Below, piece by piece: positions 23,824 to 36,598 of a stretch of DNA of 64,000 nucleotides. Origin of the DNA: Aurifilum marmelostoma (lineage: Eukaryota > Ascomycota > Sordariomycetes > Diaporthales > Cryphonectriaceae); contig JAMXSV010000003.1 of NCBI GenBank assembly GCA_027559495.1, positions 1,116,001 to 1,180,000 on the forward strand, read 5' to 3'. The translations under genes and the position numbers were made by a program. The notes below the pieces were generated by a model, which was not told the origin of the DNA, made no database searches, and was given only the letters and a program-made list of their open reading frames with translations. Numbering within the stretch: position 1 is the first letter of the stretch; each line of letters begins with the position of its first letter.

Positions 23824-26370
23824 GCAGGCTCAACAACTTGGAGTCTCGATGAAGCCTCACGAACGCATCTTGACAGGATGACCGCCAGGTCTACATGTCC
23901 ATGAGACCCTGTACACATTGCTGTTCACGGCTGATCTAATCGATACTGTTTGAGGACCCAAAGACAAGATCCGACACATAGACTATGGTCACAAGATCGC
24001 CCGAGTGCGCAGCTATCGCTCCCCATCTGCACAAACTGAACGAACCTCCAGCTTCGTAGACGCGTGAGCCTGGTTTCGTGGTCGCGCTGAGGCAGAGTGC
24101 ATCTGATGGCGTGCAGGAGCAGTACCACCCGGCACGAATCCATCAGGACCCGAGCAACAAGTTGTCTAATTCCTAATTATTACGTCGTTACGCCCCGTTT
24201 ACGAATCATACCATATCATCGAAGCACCAATTCCGTGGCAACAATGGCTTTTTAACAGAAGATTACCCTTATCATCAAGTCTCGAATTCTTTGGCAGACT
24301 TGACGCTGTCTTGGATAAATTGGCCGCAGAAGACAGACGTAGGAGTTTCTTTGGAGTTGGCGTGCTCTTGAGGAAGTTTGGAATAGCGAGTTCCGTTTGA
24401 GACTCGGATCTGAAAGAGATAAGCACTACCGTGCTTCTTGTCTCTGTAGCACCATTACCATACCGCATCTTGTCCTTTTATTGTTGTTGTGTTGCTGCGA
24501 ACGGTGGTAGAGGAGTTGTGAAAGCGTGGAGCGATTTGTTACCCAAAATACCCCCTTGTTTTCCTGTTTTCCTTTCTCTGGGATGGAGGGCGCAGGACGA
24601 GCTCAAAGGCATGTGACCAGCGTTTTGGGGAGATCGAGGGGAAGAACAAGGCAACATGAGCATCGATCTAAACAAAATCTCTATACATTCAGCAGCAGTA
24701 TCAGGCGAGCTAGGTGCTGCGTGCGAGAGTGAATGACATGAGATTGTCTCGGGCCTCAACCCAACACGCGTTGAGTCCATGAATGTCCGCGAGCACCTAC
24801 CTGATGAACGTTTACCGTGGGTTAGAGCATGCATACCTCTGCGCGTCTATGAATGGGCGGTGTATCGGCAGTTCTTAGCTTAGTATAGGCTGAACATCTT
24901 CGACAACAGCTGGGGTTCTGTGATAGTAATGCACACACTCAAAAATAAAAATACGGCGACGAGAGGGCAAGTAGATGAGGGAAAACATGGGAAGAGAGTG
25001 CAAACAAATCGCGCTCAGTCGGATAGGAAGATCACTCTACTCGACTGAGACCCTGCGTGTGGCGACACATTTTCCCTCTTCCTCTTGAATGTACGATGCA
25101 TTGCAACAATATAATTAGAATTGATGTAATGTAAAGTGAGGTTGTCAGGATTCGAAGGGACGGAGGCAGGGACGGAGGATGGGGGCCGGGCGATTTTTTC
25201 CCGTTTCCCTGAACGCCCTCTTCGACAACGCTGGGCGGGGGTGGCAGTGCTTTTTGAAATGGTTTTGGTATATTTATATGAGTTGGACACATAAAATGAA
25301 GAGAAGAAGAAAAGGAACAGTGGCTGAGACAACGGCGATGGCGACGGCTGCGAGGGGCCGGGGAGGTCTAGGTTGTTGGTGGGCTAAATTATGGCAGGGC
25401 GGGGTTTCAAAAAAAAAAAAAAAAAAAGGCTAGGTCATACGTACTTGCATGGCTCGAGCTTGGTGGTGGTGGTGGTGCAGGAGGCGGAGGGATCGAGAGG
25501 GTGTGAGAGAGGTCCCTCGGGCAAAATTGGGCGGCGGATTACTGCCTCGTTCTGCCGACTCATACAAGAGAAGGAATAAGGAGGGAAACCAGCAATGAAG
25601 AGGGACAGTCTATCTGAGGGGCGCGGGCTTGATGCAGTGAAGTGGATGTGTGTAAGCAGAGGAATGAAAGAGTTGAGATTGAGAGATGAATCGAATGAAT
25701 GATCTGTGAAAGGTAGAGAGGGCGGTGAGAGGATCTAGGCTTTGTTAATTACTCTGAATAGCTCCTGATGACGAGCAGGGTTCACTTCGTCGCTGAGAGA
25801 GACGACCACGGTCTCATAGATCAACACCAAGCTAAGTTCAAAACGAATGTCATGTTATTCATCAGTATACAAAGTTAAACCAATAAGAGCGCAAGGCTCA
25901 GACCAGCACCACGATCCCCCGTATCGGCCCTCTTCATCTGGTCTGAGACCTATCATAATAGACAACATAAACTAACAAGCGAAAAAAAATCAAAGAAGGT
26001 ATTTTGGGTATCCATGTCGACAAGAAGAGCAACCGTTGTCCCCGATGGTCGTTCCATCTCATCATCTGTGATATCGCGCTTGTATGCCCAATCCAAAAGG
26101 AACATCCTCCGCCTGGCCAAACTTGCCTGAGTATTACTGCATATCGTACAGAACATCGCCACGGGCCCCCGAGTCTCGGGAAGCTCCCATTATTCAATCT
26201 CGTTCGCGGCCCTGCGTGGGGAGCCCCGGAGAGGGGCCAATAAAAGAAAGTGCGGGTTCAGGTTGACCAGCCTGCAGAAGAGGCCGGGCAACCAAAGAGA
26301 CCTCAAGTCAGCACAACTGGACAACCCTTCAACCAGTCATAGCGGAGTATGAAAAGTGGAAAAGAGAAAT
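23824..26370. other. Convergent intergenic region between RasGEF and stomatin genes
   Basis: No gene is supported. The region holds the two 3' flanks, an A-run of 18 (about 25410-25427), a GGT repeat (about 25461-25476) and GA-rich stretches near 25610-25730. Short frames on both strands have no recognisable content. Confidence 0.45.
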
Positions 26371-27610
26371 CTAGATGTTCTCGACGACGCGAGCGTTGAT
26401 GGCCTGTTGCAAGCCGGGATCCTGACCTCCAAAGTCCCTGAAGTTGCTGCTTTCACCGATCTCTTCCTGGTCCTTGCTGCTGATGTAGGGAGCCGACAGG
26501 CCACTCATGGTGGAAGTGTTCTGGGCAGGCAGGAAGATGACCTTGGAATTAGCACTCTTGGCCATGGCCTGCATCGCCTCAAGGTAGCGGATCTGCATGG
26601 CGGGCGCAGAAGACAGAATATCGGCGGCCTGGCGCATGAGCTTGGCACTCTCAACCTGTTTGGGTGCAATTATGTTAGCATATGCTTGTGAACGTGAGGA
26701 GTGCTGCACCTCAGGGATGGGTGCTTCTGTATTATAATGGGACGAACCTCGGCCTTGGCGGCAATGATCTTGCTCTCACCGATCCGCTTGCTCTGGGCGG
26801 CCATGGACAGCGACTCCTGGAGCTCCTGGCTGAAGACGATATCCTTGATGAGCATGCTCTCGACCTGCACACCCCAGCCGGCAGCGACGTCCTCGATGAT
26901 CTCGCCAATGGACTGGGCAATCTCCTCGCGGCGCTCGATGACATCCTGCAGGATGCGGGCACCGACGACGTGGCGCAGAGTGGTCTGGGTACGCTCGATG
27001 AGGGCCTGGCGGACGTTGGCGATGCCGAAGGCAGCCTTGTGCGGGCTCACAATGTGGTAGTAGATAACGGAGGTCAGGTGGAGGGTGACGTTGTCCTTGG
27101 TCATGCAGACCTGCTTGGGGACCTCGACGATCTGGATCTTGACGTCGACCTGGATCAGGCGCTCGGACAGGGGGTTGATCTTGACCAGGCCAGGGTCGAC
27201 AGCCTTGTAGAAACGGCCAAACTTCGTGACGAGACCGACGTTGCCCTGGTTTACATTCTTGTAGGGGTTCGGGCAGCAGATGCAGCACGGAATGGCGCCC
27301 AGGGTTCCAATGCAAGCGCCAAGGCTGTTGACTGTACGTGCATATGGTTGTCAGTACTCTCAATCGCAACGAAGGAAAGGATGCTGGCGCATCGTGTCGT
27401 TTCTGAGGGTGGTGGTTGGTGTAATCACGTACTCATGCTCCCGTACCACCCCTTCGGGTTCGCATCGTTTCCGACAACACTGGCGTAGCTCTTCTGCAGA
27501 TCCTCCTGGCGAGGAGGCTGGACGGTCATATTGGCCTGAGGCCTGAAACCATGTTGTCCATTGACCTCAGGGGCCTTGGACGAGCTGGGGGTCGTGTCTC
27601 GGTTGTCCAT
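26371..27610 (-). CDS. Stomatin/SPFH (band 7) family membrane protein
   Basis: Exons 27610-27433, 27331-26748 and 26655-26371 (1047 nt, 348 aa). The N-terminus is polar. The membrane-associating segment is cysteine-rich (IPCCICCPNPY, about residues 74-84), a typical palmitoylated hairpin-type anchor. The SPFH/band 7 domain follows: NQGNVGLVTKFGRFYKAVDP, LIQVDVKIQIVEVP, VTLHLTSVIYYHIV, and the coiled helix with RTQTTLRHVVGARILQDVIE and DIVFSQELQESLSMAA. The tail carries the conserved IRYLEAMQAMAKS segment. These are hallmarks of stomatin/podocin-like proteins that form oligomeric scaffolds in sterol-rich plasma or endomembrane domains. Introns: GTACGT...TACAG (phase 1, restoring S-M-I-N-S) and GTTCGT...AACAG. 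The start at 27610 is the most downstream ATG compatible with the N-terminus; an in-frame extension upstream reads into the leader. Confidence 0.92.
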
Positions 27611-30600
27611 GATGTTAATGCTGATGTCACGATTGTGCGATCCAAGAATGGTTTGATAGCAGCTACTGAGGCTAGGAAAGGTTATCACTTTTTGCCGATT
27701 GTAGTAGGTCAACGGTGAGGGGTGGTGAGGTGGGGGAGGAAAAAGAAGAAGGGCGTGGGAGGAAGAATTGGAGGAGGTCGAGGGAATGTCTATTTATCCT
27801 GGTGGAGGAGGGTGAGCCAACAGTGCTGTGACGATCTGGTGCAGGTGGCGCGACCTCAGATCAACTCTAGCTGCGCCCTTGTCCAAGCCTAGGTCGCATG
27901 CGATGTGTGTGTAAAGGATGGCTGGTGGAGGGCGTATTTGGGGTTCCCCTGGCGTAATCCGTATAGCCCTGTTGCTTGTTTGCTTCCCTTCTTAGGATGG
28001 AGAAATAAGCTTACTGTGGACTTGTGGACTGACTGCTCTGACCTGGCTCCTTTCGAGCGGCGTGCAATGTCAAAAGAGGGGAAACTCAGGAGAAGAAAGA
28101 GGAGAAAGGATGGGATGCTTGCTTTGCTTGCGGCGAGGCAGATCGCTCGTTCGTTGCTATGACACGCAGTATTACGGTACAAAGGTACCTTGAGGATGCA
28201 GGTGACAGTGACGCCCCAGTGAGAGCTGCACCTCGGGAGCACTTGCAACCTTGCACCCGTGCTAGCGTGCTGTTAGTGCTCCCCACACCTGCACCGCCTG
28301 GAGTGCTAGCAGGAGGGTACTATCAGGGGTACTATGTAGATGGGCCCTGTGGAAGTGGCGAGGACCCTGAGCCACAGCGGGTTGTCATGAGTCTTCAGTG
28401 CCTTCTCTGCAGGGGGCAACCTACCACAGCGAACAGACTGCTAGAGCCATGGGTCATCGTCATTCACTTCACTTTGTCCCCCTCCCCCGTCTTCCCCTTC
28501 AAACGCTGCAAAAGCAGATCCGAAACACCAGTTCTTGACCTTACTGGTCTTGTTCCAACACCGCGAGGCAGGGATCTTGCACCGTAGCGTGGTCGCCTCG
28601 AATTCGCGCCCGAGTTATACCCGCCGGCACTGCCTCCTCGAGTTCTTCTACATCGTCAACATCACCATCATCTCTACATGGCTTTAATCACCCGCAGTTT
28701 AACTGTAGCTTGTCAGTGTCTGTCCCCTTTGTCCAATCCACCATCAGTCGAGCATGTCACATGGCGTCCTATACCTTGCAGGCTAGTGTATTTTGTCGAT
28801 AGCATCCAGACGGCGGAGGCACGCCACTCGCCTGCACCATCTCCCGGACAGCCCCTCGATCGGGACAGAAGCTATTCGATGCAACCTTTACCGTCCTGCA
28901 CTAGATACTTCGATATCGAGTGCTAGGCGTGCCGGATTGCCGCAGCAGAACCCCAATGGCAGAGCTGAGAGGAAAAGCCCCGAGCAAATCGAAGATCAGG
29001 CCAGCCGTTTCCCCCTTCGCGCACGGCATCTCTGGCGATCCGGGTCATGAAACCTTTCGCTACAGCCTAACCTCTTTGTGTCATAGAATTCCCTCGCGCT
29101 CCCCTCCTGGTCTCAGTCGACCGCGTCGATCACAGACGGTAGTTTTCCGCTCAAGTTATTCCCCTACCCGACGGCCCGACCATGAGCTACTAATGATACT
29201 GCGCCTCGAAGGGCTTTGTGCAGCAAATCAAATTATGGCCCGGGTCATAGTATTGAATATCGCTCATCACAGATGAACGCGGGAAACAAATAGCTCTTAT
29301 TATGCCTCAAAGGCACGTGTTCCTGGCCCAGTTCGAAAGACTGATTGATTAGTGCTTCTAGATCGATACTGATGTCATCTCTGCTGTCGTCGATGTAGTT
29401 CTGCACCCTCGAGAAATAAGACCCCTTTCCGACACGTGCCAAAATGACACCCTCTTTTCTGCCTGTGATGAAAGCTTGTCGTCCTCGCGTCGACCTGCCA
29501 CTTGCAGTCTTCTCCTACCCCAATTGTGAGGCATTTCGAAGGTCGGCCTAATTCTGCCTGCAGCCATGACATTTACGCCCGACGGGGCCGTTAAAGACAA
29601 ATGTCACCTCGCTTTGTATGGCTCGGGAATGAGACGGTCTTTCACACTTGCCGCTCATTGGCGTGCGTCCAGGTATGTACTGCGTCCTATGGGATGGTTC
29701 CTTGTTAGCTGCCAGTGTGATCCCGGCACAGCCTCAACAGCTCAGCCTATGCCAAGACAAAATAATGGATTTATCTCACGAACCAAGAGGTACCGCTATT
29801 CACTCCTTTGGGTCTGGCTGTCTGTTTGCAGGTAATTTGGCTGCTAATCGCGCTTTTACTATGCAGATCTCACGATCCTTCAGACATGGCACAGTCCGAA
29901 AAACCGGGCCTCTGGGTTCAGCACCCACAGTGCCACTGGCTCTTCAAGCACAGCCATGGCTCATAATCCGGCTCCGTTGAGAGACCAAAACATGGAACTT
30001 TTCTAGAAGAGCTGTCAAACTTGGGCGGCGGGAGGAGTCCGAGCCAGCCAGCCCATTCAAGTGCGGAGTCCGAGCGACATTGCCTCAGCCTCGTACCAGC
30101 GCCTAATTATCTCTTGGGTCCCACCATGTCTTACGGTGGTGCTAGGTAACATCATTCACGATGATGGCAAGTGCCTTGCCCAGCAGGCTTTTTGTTCCCC
30201 CCTGGTTGCGAGACTGGATTGGGACAACCCTAGAGAGGCAATGGTCAGGAGGATTTTGAGAAAATTTGACCCTGCCACGATCGAAGATAGGCAGACACAC
30301 AAAATTTTGCGCACGATTGTGGAACTGTTTCTGCCCAAGGTTGACACTTTTCACACAAAGAGGCAGAAGATAAAGCTTTAGGAGACGGGCACGCCTCCAT
30401 CATGAGCAGATGGCGCTCCACACCCCGCGAGGTGTGTGCCTTGCCTTGTCTATGCTGCTGCGGTCCTCCTCCAGCACGTTCCCGTCTCTAAGTAGGTAAG
30501 GCGGTCTCTGGTGAGCTTGCAGGGTGGGTGGTAAGCCAAGGGAGCTACAGTGTCGGAAATTTCCAGCACCAGACCCACACCGAGTCCAGGCAGTAGGATT

Positions 30601-31598
30601 CTGTCGAGGAGTCATATCTGGATACTTGACTTGGATGGCCCGAGCACATTCGAGGAACAATATGTGTTCTAGGACCAGAGCTGCGCGACCCGGGAACAGT
30701 GCTCTCAACAAATATTGCTTCTGCCAATGTGCCCCGATGTGTAAATACAGTCGAATGCAGAAGCAGTGCTTAACCGTAAGGTTCTTTTTGACGGCATGAG
30801 GACGATATTGATATAGGTTTCCCTGCTCTTGATGGGTCTGCCATCCCGGCCTCAAACCCCCCCCCCCGGGGCTTCCCCCTTTCTTTTCTTTGCAATCATG
30901 TTCATTGTCTTTTCTGGTTTGATTCTCTCATATTGTTGTGCATCTGCGATTAGAGAAACATACAGCCTTTTCATATATGTAAAGGAACAAAAGAGGGGGA
31001 AGAAGGCTATTCCAGGCCGGTCAAGGGTTCGTATAATTAGCAGGAAATAGTCGCTGTATTTCCCGGCCTTCTTGTACCAAGTACGTAAAGAATCATATAC
31101 ACCCAAGTTATTGGGAGAAACTGCGAAAACATCAATGTAGATGAATCATAGACTTGGAACATTTTTGTCAAGTGCATAGCTGTACACTTTGCATAACTTA
31201 CCGCCTTTACGGACATCTCCGATGTATATAGCACTCAGCCTTCAACCTTTACTATCAGCACACTACAAAGCGGCAGCACCTAGCAGAAAGACCACGAGGA
31301 CTTATAGAAACTAGAGAGGGTCTGGAAGACAGTACTTGTTGGATCATCTCAAAAAACTTTGGTTCGGCGTAGCAAGCCCAATTGCCTCGTTTCCCATAGC
31401 TTCCAGGTTCGGGCTATCGGCAGCCGAGGACTTTTCTGAACGGCAAATCGACCGTCTCACGTCACTTAAACGTACGCATGCGGCGGAGTTGCTCTATTTC
31501 TTGAAAGAGAGAGAACTCTCCATTTTGCATTTTGTCTCCTTCAGGCAATCTCTTTATTGTTCATAGTCGTTATTGTACTACAAAAGTACGCGCCCGTC
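27611..31598. other. Divergent intergenic region, no gene supported
   Basis: About 4 kb between divergently transcribed stomatin and carboxylesterase genes. Several 60-140 codon frames occur (for example 28159-28587 plus, 30061-30381 plus, 30400-30855 minus) without domain resemblance. A C-run of ten lies near 30859-30868. A TATATA element (about 31225-31230) is a possible core promoter for the esterase gene about 370 nt downstream. Confidence 0.4.
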
Positions 31599-34183
31599 AT
31601 GACTGTTTTCAGCGTCGTGTTTCTCGCCGTGGCTGCCGCAGCTCTGCCTCCTCCATCTCCATACCTCGGCTTCAGCCAGTACGCGGCTCGGGAGGAGACC
31701 GCTGGTGTCAACCTCACCGAGGATTCGCTGACAGTTGATCTTGGCTACGGTATCTACAGAGGGTGGACCAACGAATCCGCGTCTCTCAATATCTGGCAAG
31801 GGTATGTATGTGTGTCTGTAATTAATTAATTGGTCTACTGATATGGCCGCCTGATACGGAGTCTGCCAAGGCGTCAGAACTCACTTACACGTACAGTCTT
31901 GTTGCCAGATACAGAGACGGGAGATGGCAGGCGATGGAAGATGGTGCAATCTGTCAAGTAGTTTCTTTCTGACATGAGTCTGGGAACCCAAATCACAGCA
32001 TACGCTTCGCACAAGACACGGGTGGCAATAATCGATGGCAGCCACCGCGTGCCCCTCTCGTGAACCGTTCCGCCGTCATCCAGGCGGACTCGTACGGTGC
32101 GCAGTGCCCTCAGAGCCCGGATAACTCGGGCTCCTTTACGACTGCAAACAACACTGCCAGCAGCGAGGACTGCCTCTTCATCAACGTGTGTAGGGATTTG
32201 TGCTCCCTCCCCGTCCCGGGGGCGCTGCTCCTGTTCCTCAAGTGTCATACCACCTCATTGACTCCGCTATTGGCTTTTGTCAGGTCTATGTGCCGAACAA
32301 CGTCACAGCCTACAACAACGACTTCTCTGGGAGCGCTGGGTTGCCAGTTCTGGTCTGGATCCATGGCGGTGGCTATGGCGGTGGGAATGGCGCGTATGAC
32401 CTGACTGCACTGATCAGCACCAACGGCGGCCAGGGCAACCATTTTATTGGGGTGGATATCCAGTACAGGGTGAGTGTGATATCATATCAGGGATGGTTGA
32501 TCATTACTCAAACGGCCGTTGCTGACAGAGGCGATGAATGTGCTAATTATCCTCAGCTCGGAGCGTTCGGATTTCTCTCCTCGGATGAGGTTTACCGGAA
32601 GGGTGTTGTCAATGCTGGTCTGCTGGACCAGCAGATGGCGCTCCAGTGGGTGCAGCAGTACATCCACCTGTTCAATGGCGACAATACTAGAGTAACGATC
32701 TTTGGAGAGAGTGCCGGTGGTGGCAGCGTCATGCTGCACGAGTAAGATTGACCCGTGATCTTTTCTGTGCGGTGCGGGAGGTCAAGGTGTTTCGAGCTGG
32801 GCTGTTCCCTTGGGATTTCGGTGCAGGACCGACTATTGATGACCCATCTTATATGTACTTTTTTGATTGCACTGTTTCTAATTTGTCTTTCATTACAGTC
32901 TTGCCTATGGGGGAACATTGGGAACACAACTTTTCCGGAACTCCATCTCGTCCAGCCCCTACCTCGCATTTCAATATGGCTATAGTATGATCATTGTCCC
33001 CCTCTTCATATTTGACCAAGATCAATACTGACAGCACTTTCTCTTCAACAGAGGACTGGCAACCATCACAAGCATACTATGCCTTCGCCACCGCCGCAGG
33101 TTGTGATGCCAGGGACGCCTACCTATCTAACGGCTCGATCCCCATCTTTGACTGCCTCGTCGGCACAGATTCTGCCACGCTCATCAATGCCAGCGTCGCT
33201 GTGTCTCAGAGCGGCACCTACGGCACCTGGGCCTTTTTACCTGTAACAGACGGTGTATTGCTTCAGGAGCGCCCGAGCAGGCAGCTCGCCAAGGGCCGAG
33301 TGAACGGGGTCAATCACCTTGCCGGGAGTAACGCGCTCGAGGGGGCTGCCTGGGTGCCAACCGACATCAACACCGTCGATGACCTCGTTGCGTACCTCGA
33401 GATCGTGTTCCCCATGTTCTCGAACAATGACATTGCCAAGATCCTGCGGTACTATCCTGCGAGCAACGCCTCGGACAACCCTTCTGCGCTCAAGTTTGCG
33501 ACCGAGGGAAGCTATGGTGTATCGAACATCAACGAGAGCACCGCGGCCACTGGTCAGCAGGAGCGGGCCATTGCCATTTATGGCGAGGCTACCTTCATCT
33601 GCCCCTCGTACTGGCTCGCAGAGGCATACAGTGATAATGGGCTTGGGGGACAGGGCTACAAATATCAATGGTCTGTCCCGTGTGCCTATCACGGTGCAGA
33701 TGGCCCTGCGTATTTCTCGTGGCCTGAGACTAGCGCGTATTACAATGCTGATCTCGTAAGATTTGAGTCCAGCATTCTTCCTCTTCAACGTGGGACAAGA
33801 GCCTAGAAAACCTTCTCGAAAGAGGAAAATTTTGAAGCGTACTTTAGGCTGACCAAGTCCCCCACTCTTAGATATACGCTTTCATGCTCATGCTGGGCAA
33901 CTTTATCGTGAGCGACAACCCGAATACTGACAGCCTGGTTCTGAATGGCCTCACCACAGGCAACACAACCTACAACGCAGCCAGCAAATGGCCGCCGTAT
34001 ACCATCTATAACCCCGCTCTCCTGGACGTGAATACCACTTGCACCTCGGGCGAGGAACTCAGCGGGTTGTACTATTGCCGTGGCGAGAATGCCTTCCGTC
34101 TTGCTGATGCCTATGACTGGGAAGCAGGACGAGGGTTTCGCTGTGACTTTTGGAAGTCAATGGGTGAGTTGGTGCCAGAGTGA
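31599..34183 (+). CDS. Secreted type-B carboxylesterase/lipase
   Basis: Seven exons: 31599-31801, 31999-32185, 32284-32469, 32557-32741, 32899-32984, 33052-33755, 33872-34183; 1863 nt, 620 aa, all introns GT-AG. The signal peptide is MTVFSVVFLAVAAAALP. Family blocks are present in order: GIRFAQ and RWQPP; EDCLFINVYVP; oxyanion loop PVLVWIHGGGYGGGN; AFGFLSS; LLDQQMALQWVQQYI; nucleophile elbow GESAGGG with Ser near residue 244; Glu in GSNALEGAAW near 379; His in CAYHGADGPAYF near 496; and the C-terminal end FWKSMGELVPE. This is a complete Ser-Glu-His triad with many N-glycosylation sequons. The substrate (plant, fungal or xenobiotic esters) is not predictable. A downstream alternative last intron (GTGAGT at about 34163) would replace the normal C-terminus and is disfavoured. 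Confidence 0.94.
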
Positions 34184-34976
34184 GCGAGGTATCAGGTAAC
34201 TATGATGTGTTTGTATGTGGGTTTGAACAGACAACAAAAGGCTTTGTAATGACTGCTACTGTACGATGCATTGTCAGTACTCACACTAAGTAGGACGATC
34301 AGAAAGAATTCAGTCTGCAGATGCCAGTCATCATCGTCTTTGCACGTGCAGCGTGGTACCAAGCTCAGATATGTTGTATAAATGTGAAGGAGCTGTTATA
34401 AAATTGGGGCCATCAAACACGCATAAAAGCGCATTGCCGGGCATATTTTCTACTTTGGGGTTCATCTTTGACATCCCTTTGGAACTATAGTTTGTGCATG
34501 TCCATTATCATTGGTCTGGTCAAACAATAGCTCTGTGTCTGCACAATGCCATTGAGTAACTTGGTTGTCTTTGTGAAAATGGCACTGACACCACACCTTG
34601 AAGAGCGAGCCTCAATTAGCAAACGGACTTCTATTTAAGAGGCTTCATATCCAGATCACTGGATTGCTGTGAATGATGTGAAGGTGTGCACATCGGTCCA
34701 ATTGCTCTGTACCCGTATGGAGGATATGAGATCAAAATAGTTGTTGCTAGAACAGCATGCACAGTAGGTAATCAGTACCTCCTTGTGTTGTAATTGTCTG
34801 GACAAGATAACTTCACAACGCCTCCCAACGACCATCTCAAGCTTTGGGCAGAGCCTGGACGGGTTGGAAAAACAAATCATCAAAAGGCTGGGCAAGTTCG
34901 GTCCAATCCTGACCTCTTCTTCCATTTACTCTGCCATCCTTTCTTTTTCTCACTATCTGAGAGCCGTTCGCTGATC
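34184..34976. other. Intergenic/promoter region
   Basis: No gene was seen. TATAAAT (about 34378-34384) and TATTTAAG (about 34632-34639) are possible core-promoter elements for the downstream 206-aa gene. The sequence is AT-rich relative to the flanking coding regions. Confidence 0.4.
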
Positions 34977-35597
34977 ATGACAACTCCTCAGGTCCCAGTC
35001 GGACAGACTGGCTTCAAGGAGGTGCAGGATCCCAAAGATTGGGGCTATCAGGTCGAGCGACGCAATCCCCAGAGCACAGGACCACAACAGCTCTACAACA
35101 TCAAGCATCCCGAGTACAAGAACGTCTTTGGGAGCCCCAACGGCGAGATCGACGTGTTCCGGTATGATACTGAGAAGAGACAAAACCTCGATGTCATTTG
35201 TGCCTGGAACGGCATGGATGAGCGGGCCCGCCACAAGAAGCTGTCTTTGAGGCAGCTGATGCTAGGCTTCTGGAAGTTCACCCTCGGCCAAAGGCCTCGC
35301 GACCTGAAGCAGATTACCTACATTTATGTTCAGGAGGCTAACCTGACCAACCTCACTTCTAGCATCTACAGCAAGCTGGGAGCCTCACTGCGTACTAATC
35401 TCACCATCAGCAGCAGCCAGCACCGGGAGGTCTTCGAGATGATTGTCAACGGCACGCCTTTTGGCTGGGCGGCCCACCGGATGACCTCCGAGTATGAGGA
35501 GTTTGCTGGCGTGCAGATCGAGTCCTTCCAGTTTGTCTGGGTTGAGGATGAGTCTTACCCTAACTTCATTGTGGAGTTCAAGCAGGAGAGTGAGTGA
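34977..35597 (+). CDS. Hypothetical 206-aa protein, single exon
   Basis: An uninterrupted 206-codon frame starting at ATG 34977 (MTTPQVPVGQTGFKEVQDPK) and ending with VEFKQESE. It is soluble-looking, with no signal peptide or membrane span, and is rich in aromatic and charged residues in a mixed alpha/beta pattern: VERRNPQSTGPQQLYNIKHP, IDVFRYDTEKRQNLDVICAW and a C-terminal block FQFVWVEDESYPNFIVEF. Codon use and even composition suggest a true gene. I do not recognise a family. The frame is open for a further 60 codons upstream, but ATG 34977 follows a pyrimidine-rich leader and gives the more natural N-terminus. Confidence 0.7.
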   Translation: MTTPQVPVGQTGFKEVQDPKDWGYQVERRNPQSTGPQQLYNIKHPEYKNVFGSPNGEIDVFRYDTEKRQNLDVICAWNGMDERARHKKLSLRQLMLGFWKFTLGQRPRDLKQITYIYVQEANLTNLTSSIYSKLGASLRTNLTISSSQHREVFEMIVNGTPFGWAAHRMTSEYEEFAGVQIESFQFVWVEDESYPNFIVEFKQESE

Positions 35598-36598
35598 TGC
35601 ATGGAGCATGCCTTGTAGTGCCATACACTGTTTTCTCCTGCCACAGCTACCTTATCATATATAGAGTCGCCCGTCAGTGGTGGGTGATTTCCAGAGCCTC
35701 AAACATCTTTTAAGAATACGCAAAAACCTTTCCTTTGTCTGATTGTCTAGTAATTACTGCACAGTGATTTGTGCAAGTCAACACCATTTAAATCACTTGA
35801 GTTACTCTCCATATTTCCTCTCCACTAAGTACTCAATGAATCCCGTCAGTCATTTATTATTTGGCTTGCTGTTGATTTATTCAATCTATTTAGAGTGAGA
35901 GCCGTACCTCGAAGTCATCTGAACCAGGTTGGTAATAGTATGAAAGAAGGAATAGAAAGAAAGAAAAAAAGAAACCTCAAGCTTGTTGGTCATATTCTGT
36001 TGTGCCTTTTGCTCTAATCAACTAACCCCCTTCTCGGAAAAATTACTGGTTTTCCTAAAGTGTCCCGCCACCTAATTTTCTGTCTTTCGCCATTTCCCCC
36101 CCCAATTGTTATTTTCCTTTTTCCTTTTTGTGATCACTTCTTGGATATGCTATGCATTTGATACGTTCATAACAACTTTATTCAGTCGTGCGAATGCTGC
36201 CGTCGCTGCGGGACGAGACCGATCGGCCGTTGCGGAGCTCCGAGAATGTTCACCTTGAGATATTAAATTTGTTCTGCATCACCCACCAAAGTACAGCACA
36301 TAACGTAATAATCAGTCACATATACAATCTTCCTGTCGACTGTCCAATAGTCAAAATTTCGATTCAGGACTATTTCTCTCCTTCCTCTGTTCTCGACAAG
36401 ACTCTGAATCGTCCGTTTCAAAGCATATAATAAAAAAATTAAATGGCTCGTCGCATGCATCCGACTCCACGTCCCACCAGAATTTCTCACAGGCGAGAAT
36501 GAGGAGAATCTCCTCACTCGAGATCTTGAGCTTACTTCATCCTCTCTCCACTCTCCATCCCCATCTTTCATGATTATACTCCCCCCCCTCCCTCAAAA
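35598..36598. other. Intergenic region
   Basis: AT-rich with oligo-A and oligo-C runs. A pyrimidine-rich leader (about 36540-36598) precedes the MFS start codon. No gene was seen. Confidence 0.45.

Noticed and set aside
26682..27488. 268-codon open frame on the plus strand opposite the stomatin gene
   Set aside because: Its Leu/Asp/Gly-rich repetitive composition is the mirror of the conserved SPFH coding strand; no domain of its own.
30061..30381. 106-codon plus frame ending in a basic helix-like segment
   Set aside because: Protein-like in its second half, but no start context, splice partners or recognised family.
34163..34300. Extra last intron and exon for the carboxylesterase (GTGAGT donor, acceptor before ACAACAAAAGG)
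   Set aside because: Would replace the family-typical FWKSMGELVPE end with an unrelated Cys-rich tail.
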